Source: Daucus carota subsp. sativus (taxonomy: Eukaryota > Streptophyta > Magnoliopsida > Apiales > Apiaceae). From it: a stretch of 64,000 nucleotides of DNA. The position numbers were made by a program, and so were the translations under genes. The stretch spans positions 23,176,558-23,240,557 of the forward strand of contig NC_030388.2 of assembly GCF_001625215.2 (NCBI RefSeq), given 5' to 3'. The notes beneath the pieces were generated by a model that ran no database searches, was not told the origin of the DNA, and saw only the letters and a list, made by a program, of their open reading frames with translations. Every line of letters starts with the position of its first letter. The stretch's first letter is position 1. Below, in pieces: positions 58,945 through 64,000 of this stretch.

Positions 58945-59550
58945 TGTCAACAAAATTATTCGTTTTAATTTTTAAAAATCATACAATTTAATTTACGAAA
59001 TAAATTTATAAAATTTCTATCATATTTCAGAATTAAAATAAACAAGATTCAATATTGATACTAAAGTACCAAAAAACTTGGTAATATAGTTTTTTAATAA
59101 TAATAATAATTATCATTCAGTGTTTGAGAATATTGCGATAAAGACGAATAAGGCGGTGGTAACACTGACTTGACAAATAGAAACTCAAAGAAAATGAAGT
59201 CATTTTTCATACTGCAACATATAATAAAAGAACTGAAATTCTAGAAATACGTCAAATATTTGTTTTAATTTTTAAAACTCATACAATTTAATTTACGAAA
59301 CAAAACTATAAAATTTATATCATATTTCAGAATTAAAATAAACAAGAATAAATATTGATACCAAAATACCAAAAAACTTGGTCATATATTTTTTAATAAT
59401 AATTATCATTCAGTGTTTTTCAGAAGATTGCGATAAATACGAATAAGACGGTGGTAACACTGACTTGACAAATAGAAACTCAAAGAAAATGAAGTCATTG
59501 TCCATATTGCAACATATGATAAAAGAACCGAAACTCTAGACATACGTCAA
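58945..59550. repeat. Tandem duplication, period 300 bp
   Basis: ATACAATTTAATTTACGAAA occurs at 58981 and again at 59281. The following sequence, including GGTGGTAACACTGACTTGAC, runs in parallel with moderate divergence and small indels. Confidence 0.8.
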
Positions 59551-59579
59551 AATATTTGATATCAAATTACTTTTGGAAA

Positions 59580-59914
59580 GTTAATTAATTTTGTCAAATT
59601 ACAATATTAGTTTATCAAACAACTACGGCAACTGTTACATCTACAAAAACTCCAACTAAAATTATATATAATGTTTGCCTATTAAATGAATAAAATAATT
59701 ATGACTTAAAATTTTGAATTTTTGTTCAAGATTAAAGACGCTATAAAGTTAATTAATTTTGTCAAACTGCAATATTAGTTTATCAAACAACTACATCAAC
59801 TGTTAAATCTACAAAAACTCCAACTAAAATTATATATAATGTTTGCCTATTAAATGAATAAAATAATTATGACTTAAAATTTTGAATTTTTGTTCAAGAT
59901 TAAAGACGCTATAA
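59580..59914. repeat. Tandem duplication, period 168 bp
   Basis: GTTAATTAATTTTGTCAAA begins at 59580 and 59748. The two copies are nearly identical through AAGATTAAAGACGCTATAAA. This is younger than the 300-bp duplication beside it. Confidence 0.85.
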
Positions 59915-59989
59915 AAGAAGTAGTTACAAACTTACAGTGCCAACTGCCAAGCGTATGAATTCATACAAACTCTTTGTAAATTCATGTGC

Positions 59990-60255
59990 TCGCCGAAATC
60001 AATGGATTCCGTTTATTTTTCTTAATCCTCCCTTGCTAATTCTCCCTTGGGTTCAGAAACACAAACCGCTGCTCTTATGCATTTATGTTTACTTCGAAGT
60101 AACTGAATTCCGTTTGCTTTTTTTTTTTATCCCCTTGCGTTCAGAAACGCAAACTGCCACTCCTGTTATGCGTTTATGTTTATGCCGAAATCAATGAAAT
60201 CCGTTTGTTTTTCTTATTCCTTCCTTGCGTTTAGAAACGCAAACCGCCACTCCTT
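59990..60255. repeat. Three tandem units of about 90 bp
   Basis: Each unit runs GAAATCAATGGATTCCGTTT...TTCAGAAACGCAAACCGCCACTCC...TTTATGTTTA with point changes, beginning near 59994, 60095 and 60183. The 86-residue frame at 59937-60197 follows the repeat and is not taken as a gene. Confidence 0.75.
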
Positions 60256-60365
60256 TATGTGTGTATATTTATATATTGGCACAGTGTGGGTCCTACGTTA
60301 GTTCTTATCACTGCACTTCATTTTTCTGTAATGTAAAATTTTAAAGATTATTGGGAAATAATAGC

Positions 60366-60806
60366 GGTGTGAAAAGCGCAAATCGTTTCTAAGCGGCAGG
60401 AGGATCTTCTAGCGTTTAAGCGGTAAATCGGACGCTTAAACGGAATTTTAAGCGGGTCAATAAGTGGATTAATTAAATATAATTAAATATTTAATTATAA
60501 TATTAATATATTTAAAAATAATATTATGTTGTGTTAAGAATATGCATTTTTAATATTTTTGATAAAATATTTTTTTTAATTTTATAATATAATTATATTT
60601 ATATTATTAAAAGATTAATATTTCAAAATTATTTTTAAAAAAATTTTAGCAAGTTAACATCATTTTGACCGCTTAACGACCGCTTAATCCGCTTAATTGT
60701 CCGCTTAATTTTCAAAAACGCTTAATCTCCCGCTTAATACAAAATCGAAGCGCTTTAGGGCCGATTCCGCTTAGGCGGCCGCTTAATGCGCTTTTTATAA
60801 CACCCA
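60366..60806. mobile_element. Probable non-autonomous hAT-like element with CCGCTTAA subterminal repeats
   Basis: The left end CGGTGTGAAAAGCGC and the right end GCGCTTTTTATAACACC form a short imperfect inverted repeat. Many copies of CCGCTTAA and its complement TTAAGCGG crowd both ends (60395-60460 and 60668-60780), typical of hAT transposase binding regions. The centre is AT-rich. No clear 8-bp duplication was found. Confidence 0.6.
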
Positions 60807-61052
60807 ATATAATAATAATAATAATGGGTTGTCTATCATGTGGGCACAGGTTAAGCTGTAATAAATGTCCCCTTTATCTGTAGCTACTCTTTCTCTGTCA
60901 TGCTTTTCCACTATATCATTAATTAATGTTTTATTGATTGTTGTGTTTTATTCTTTAACCACATACTTTACTATTTTTAAATATTATATTTAAAAATATT
61001 ATTTATAAATTATATACAAGTTAAAATTTTATTAAATACTACTAGCTACTCC

Positions 61053-61121
61053 CTCCGTCCCATTGAGTATTACACGTGTGGGGAGTGGCACGGAGGTTAA
61101 GAAAAAGTGTAATTTAGTGAT
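61053..61121. mobile_element. Left part of a Stowaway MITE, interrupted by a gypsy element
   Basis: CTCCCTCCGTCCCATTGAGT follows TA and begins a standard Stowaway end, but after about 65 bp the sequence passes into the LTR of the retrotransposon. The matching right end must lie beyond the window. Confidence 0.6.
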
Positions 61122-61712
61122 TGATACGGGTCAGAAATAATATTTAATTATTATTAGATATTAAAGGCCCAAAAATACGAAAGCCCATTTAATTAGGGCC
61201 TGAAACATTTAAATATTAATTAATTACGAAGTTAATTAATAAGGCCCACAAGCAGGTCCACGGTTGAGCTACTTGGACTGTCAAAACCCAAGAATTGAGC
61301 CTCCAGCCCACTCGAGGCTGAAATCTAGTAACCAGCCCTGTTAAGGCCCAAATGCACAAATCCTACTCCAAGTAGGCAACTGAATGGAAGGCTCTAGAAC
61401 CTCAGTGTCTTGCGAGTATTCTAACTCTTCGATGATAAACGTCTAGAGACCTAGATAAACATCGAGTCTACAAGATAAGTGTCTTATCATTTCTCAAGAT
61501 AAGAAGCATACTTCTATGACGTTTCTGAGACATGGAACCACACTTCCATACAGTCTCTAACACCGAGACCTCTATATAAAGGGCTCTACCCCTCCAACCT
61601 AGAACTACGTTCAGACTTGATTCTTCACATAGCTGGAGATACGTAGGCATCTCGAATCCCGAGAACAGTCTAAAAAGCACGACGCTTCATCTTCGTTTTA
61701 CGATCCATAACA
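61122..61712 (+). repeat. 5' LTR of the gypsy element
   Basis: About 591 bp with TG...CA ends. CTATATAAAGGGCTCTACC (61573-61591) looks like the TATA box and start of the LTR promoter. Confidence 0.75.
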
Positions 61713-61745
61713 TTTGGCGCCGTCTGTGGGAAAAGGACAACAACC

Positions 61746-64000
61746 ATGGTTAGACCCGCGAGATTACGCTCAGAAGTCCATCCTCCGTCAACCGGAGACA
61801 ACACTGCAACCCAAGATCCACCTTCTACTCACATCACCACTGGAACCTCCACTCAGCCAATTCCGCTCTCCACCCACACGGCTGGAACCTCGAATCCAAC
61901 CATCACTACTCCTCAAAGCACAGCTCCGTTGATATTTGGCACGTTGCCCCCTGTGACTAGTCTTGTGGCGACCACTACCGTTACTGGAACCCATTACTCA
62001 ACAGTCATGACGACCACAAGAGGACAAACGGATGAGTATGAAGTTTACACAGACAACGACTCCTCTGAAGAGTCGGAGAGGGACTATGATATTCCCCCAC
62101 GTAGAAGGAGAGACGGAAACCAGGGCCGCGATTCCCAACACCATGCTAGACAAAACAATCCCGAGTCCCGAGGACCTACACATCAGGAATATGAGGCCAG
62201 AATTCGAGCCTTCGAGCAGCAGATCGATCAATTAAGGAGAGACATGGCCGCCCACCAGGCAAGGCAGCAACCTCCAGAACCGAGGGTCGAAACTCTTCAG
62301 AACACAGGTATGACCCGAATCCATCTATTGCCTCCCGGTGACCCGGACAATCCTGTCCTGCCATTCACTGAGGAGATCATGGAAGCAAGGATTTCCCGGA
62401 AGTTTAAGTTGCCCACTATCAAGGCGTATGACGGAACGGGTGATCCCGCTAATCATGTACGAACCTTCATGAATGCACTGTTGTTGCAACCAGTCACAGA
62501 AGCCATCAAGTGTCGAGCTTTTCCTCAAACCTTGAGCGGGATGGCACAACACTGGTATAGTCGTCTACCCCCTAACTCTATATCTTCGTTTGCTGATTTG
62601 AGTCGAGCTTTCATAGGTCAGTTCATTGGAAGTAAGACCCACGCCAAAAGTTCAGCTTCGTTGATGAACCTTCACCAGGGCAGGAATGAGTCCCTTCGAG
62701 ATTACATGAACCGCTTCACCAAGGAGGCGCTCAAGGTCCGGGACTTGGACCAGAAAGTAGCAATGATTGCCCTGCAGCAAGGAACCACGGATGACAATTT
62801 CCGTCGATCACTAGCGAAGAGGGCCCCGAACAATATGAATGAGCTCCAGGAAAGAGCCGGGAAGTATATCAAAGCTGAGGAGAGCTTGAAGAAGTCTCAA
62901 GTTGCCCAAGGGCAGACCTCGAACCCTAAGAACGTGGAAACGACACTGAGTACAATGCAAATAGCAAGTATTCAAAGACTGGAGATGATGATAAGTCTTC
63001 CACAAAGAAGAAATCAGGACCGAGGTTCACCGAATATGCGAGGCTGAATGCCCCTAGAAGTCAAATCATGATGGAAATTAAGAAAGAAGGAGGAGTTAGA
63101 TGGCCGAAGCCTATCAGAACTGATCCTGAGAAGAGAAACAAGGATCTATACTGCAAGTTCCACAAAGACACGAGACACAAGACTGATGATTGCCGGCAGT
63201 TGAAGGACGAGATTGAGTTCCTGATCCGAAAAGGCAAGTTGTCCAGATACACCAAGGAGTAGAATAAGAATACCCGAGGCAATGATGATCGAGGGAGAGA
63301 CAATGACGACCGCAGGAATCAGCCTCGAGGACCTGTGGTCAATGTAATCTCTGGAGGACCAACCGCTGCTGGCACATCTAGTAACTCGAGGAAGGCATAT
63401 GCCCGAGAAGTAATGAGTATTGTTGGAGAACCCCCGAAGAGGGCGAGAATTGAGCTTCCTCTGACTTTTAATGATTCAGAACTTGAAGGGGTGAAGTTCC
63501 CCCATGACGATCCATTAGTAATCACACCCGTGATCGGGAATTCATCTGTGAAGAGAGTCCTCGTGGACAATGGGGCATCTGTTGATATACTCTTCCATGA
63601 TGCTTATGAGAAGATGGGATATGTTGATTCACAATTAACACCTTCAGATATGCCTATATACGGTTTTAATAACGCGGAGACGAAAATTGAAGGAATGATC
63701 CAATTACCGGTAACAATGGGAGCCGAGCCTAGACAGGCCACATGTATGTTGAACTTTTTGGTCGTTAAAGCCTCGTCAACCTACAATGCTATTCTTGGAA
63801 GAACAGGAATACATGCTTTTAAAGCAATTCCATCCACTTACCACTTGAAGTTAAAATTCCCGACTAGGAACGGAGTGGGAGAAGAGATAGGAGATCAAAA
63901 AATGGCTAGAAGTTGTTATGTGGGGGCTCTGAAATCCGGAGGAGTCGGGGGGCAAGTTATGCCCATCGAAGATCTAGATGTCAGGGGAGAGGAGGAACGA
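61746..64000 (+). pseudogene. Retrotransposon gag-protease region, frame-broken
   Basis: From ATG 61746 a 433-residue frame holds a Pro/Thr-rich start, an acidic and charged linker, a coiled region around IRAFEQQIDQLRRD and the Retrotrans_gag domain (about residues 235-350). Near 62950 the reading moves to another frame, in which the CX2C-like KFHKDTRHKTDDC region (about 63150-63195) is read; the first frame stops at 63045-63047. That second frame meets TAG at 63260-63262 and is then open to the window end, with the aspartic protease motif VLVDNGAS at about 63560-63585. Because of one frameshift and one stop this copy probably cannot make its own proteins, unless the stop is a regulated readthrough site. 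Confidence 0.8.

Larger units (their letters stand above)
61122..64000 (+). mobile_element. Ty3/gypsy LTR retrotransposon, 5' part (LTR, gag, protease)
   Basis: The 5' LTR runs from TGATACGGG at about 61122 (61118 is also possible) to ATAACA at 61712. TTTGGCGCCGTCTGTGGGAA follows, a primer-binding-site arrangement common in plant gypsy elements. The gag and protease regions follow; the window ends before reverse transcriptase. The second LTR and target duplication cannot be examined. Confidence 0.88.

Overview
This is nuclear DNA from a flowering plant. It is AT-rich, its genes have introns with GT-AG splice sites, and its genes include LRK10-like receptor kinases, a TOPP-type PP1 phosphatase and NPF and NHL gene fragments. 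Many transposons of typical plant families (Stowaway, MULE, hAT, Harbinger, Ty3/gypsy, L1) fill the space between genes. The receptor kinases and gene structures suggest a eudicot, but I cannot name the species.

Positions 1-31,300 hold a decaying cluster of LRK10-like (GUB_WAK/WAK_assoc ectodomain) receptor kinases. Two subtypes alternate. Type A lies on the plus strand (1-779, 10773-13094, a 3' scrap at 24458-24730, 29027-31306). Type B lies on the minus strand (2096-5797, 13370-15715, 25147-27438). Each A is followed tail-to-tail by a B, so the duplicated unit appears to be an A-B convergent pair. Only one gene of each type looks intact: A3 at 29027-31306 and B3 at 25147-27438. The other copies carry nonsense codons, frameshifts, deletions or insertions. 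Between the pairs lie a Pack-MULE that captured two NPF transporter fragments (6711-8579), two further MULEs, several Stowaway MITEs, a Harbinger-like MITE, a large foldback structure with long (TA)n runs (18.07-19.18 kb), a papain-type protease relic and a poly(A)-tailed retroposed insert carrying an NHL-protein fragment (22558-23784).

Positions 32558-38016 are a complete, apparently very young LTR element on the minus strand. It has two 788-bp LTRs that look identical and a GATAT target duplication, but I find no gag or pol. Just beyond it is another copy of the type A 3' untranslated region.

Positions 40.6-57.2 kb are a more ordinary genic stretch: a PP1 catalytic subunit (40623-42346, minus), a small plant-specific protein ending in SLYY (49119-50088, plus) and a plant-specific protein ending in EWSY (55091-57214, plus). 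Between them sits a MULE (43311-45926) with 162-bp terminal inverted repeats. Its gene keeps the MuDR-like N-terminus and the SWIM and CCHC zinc fingers but has lost the transposase core.

Positions 57.6-64 kb are repeats: a hAT-type MITE, several independent tandem duplications, a hAT-like element rich in CCGCTTAA motifs, and a Ty3/gypsy element (5' LTR, gag, protease) inserted in a Stowaway MITE and cut by the window end.
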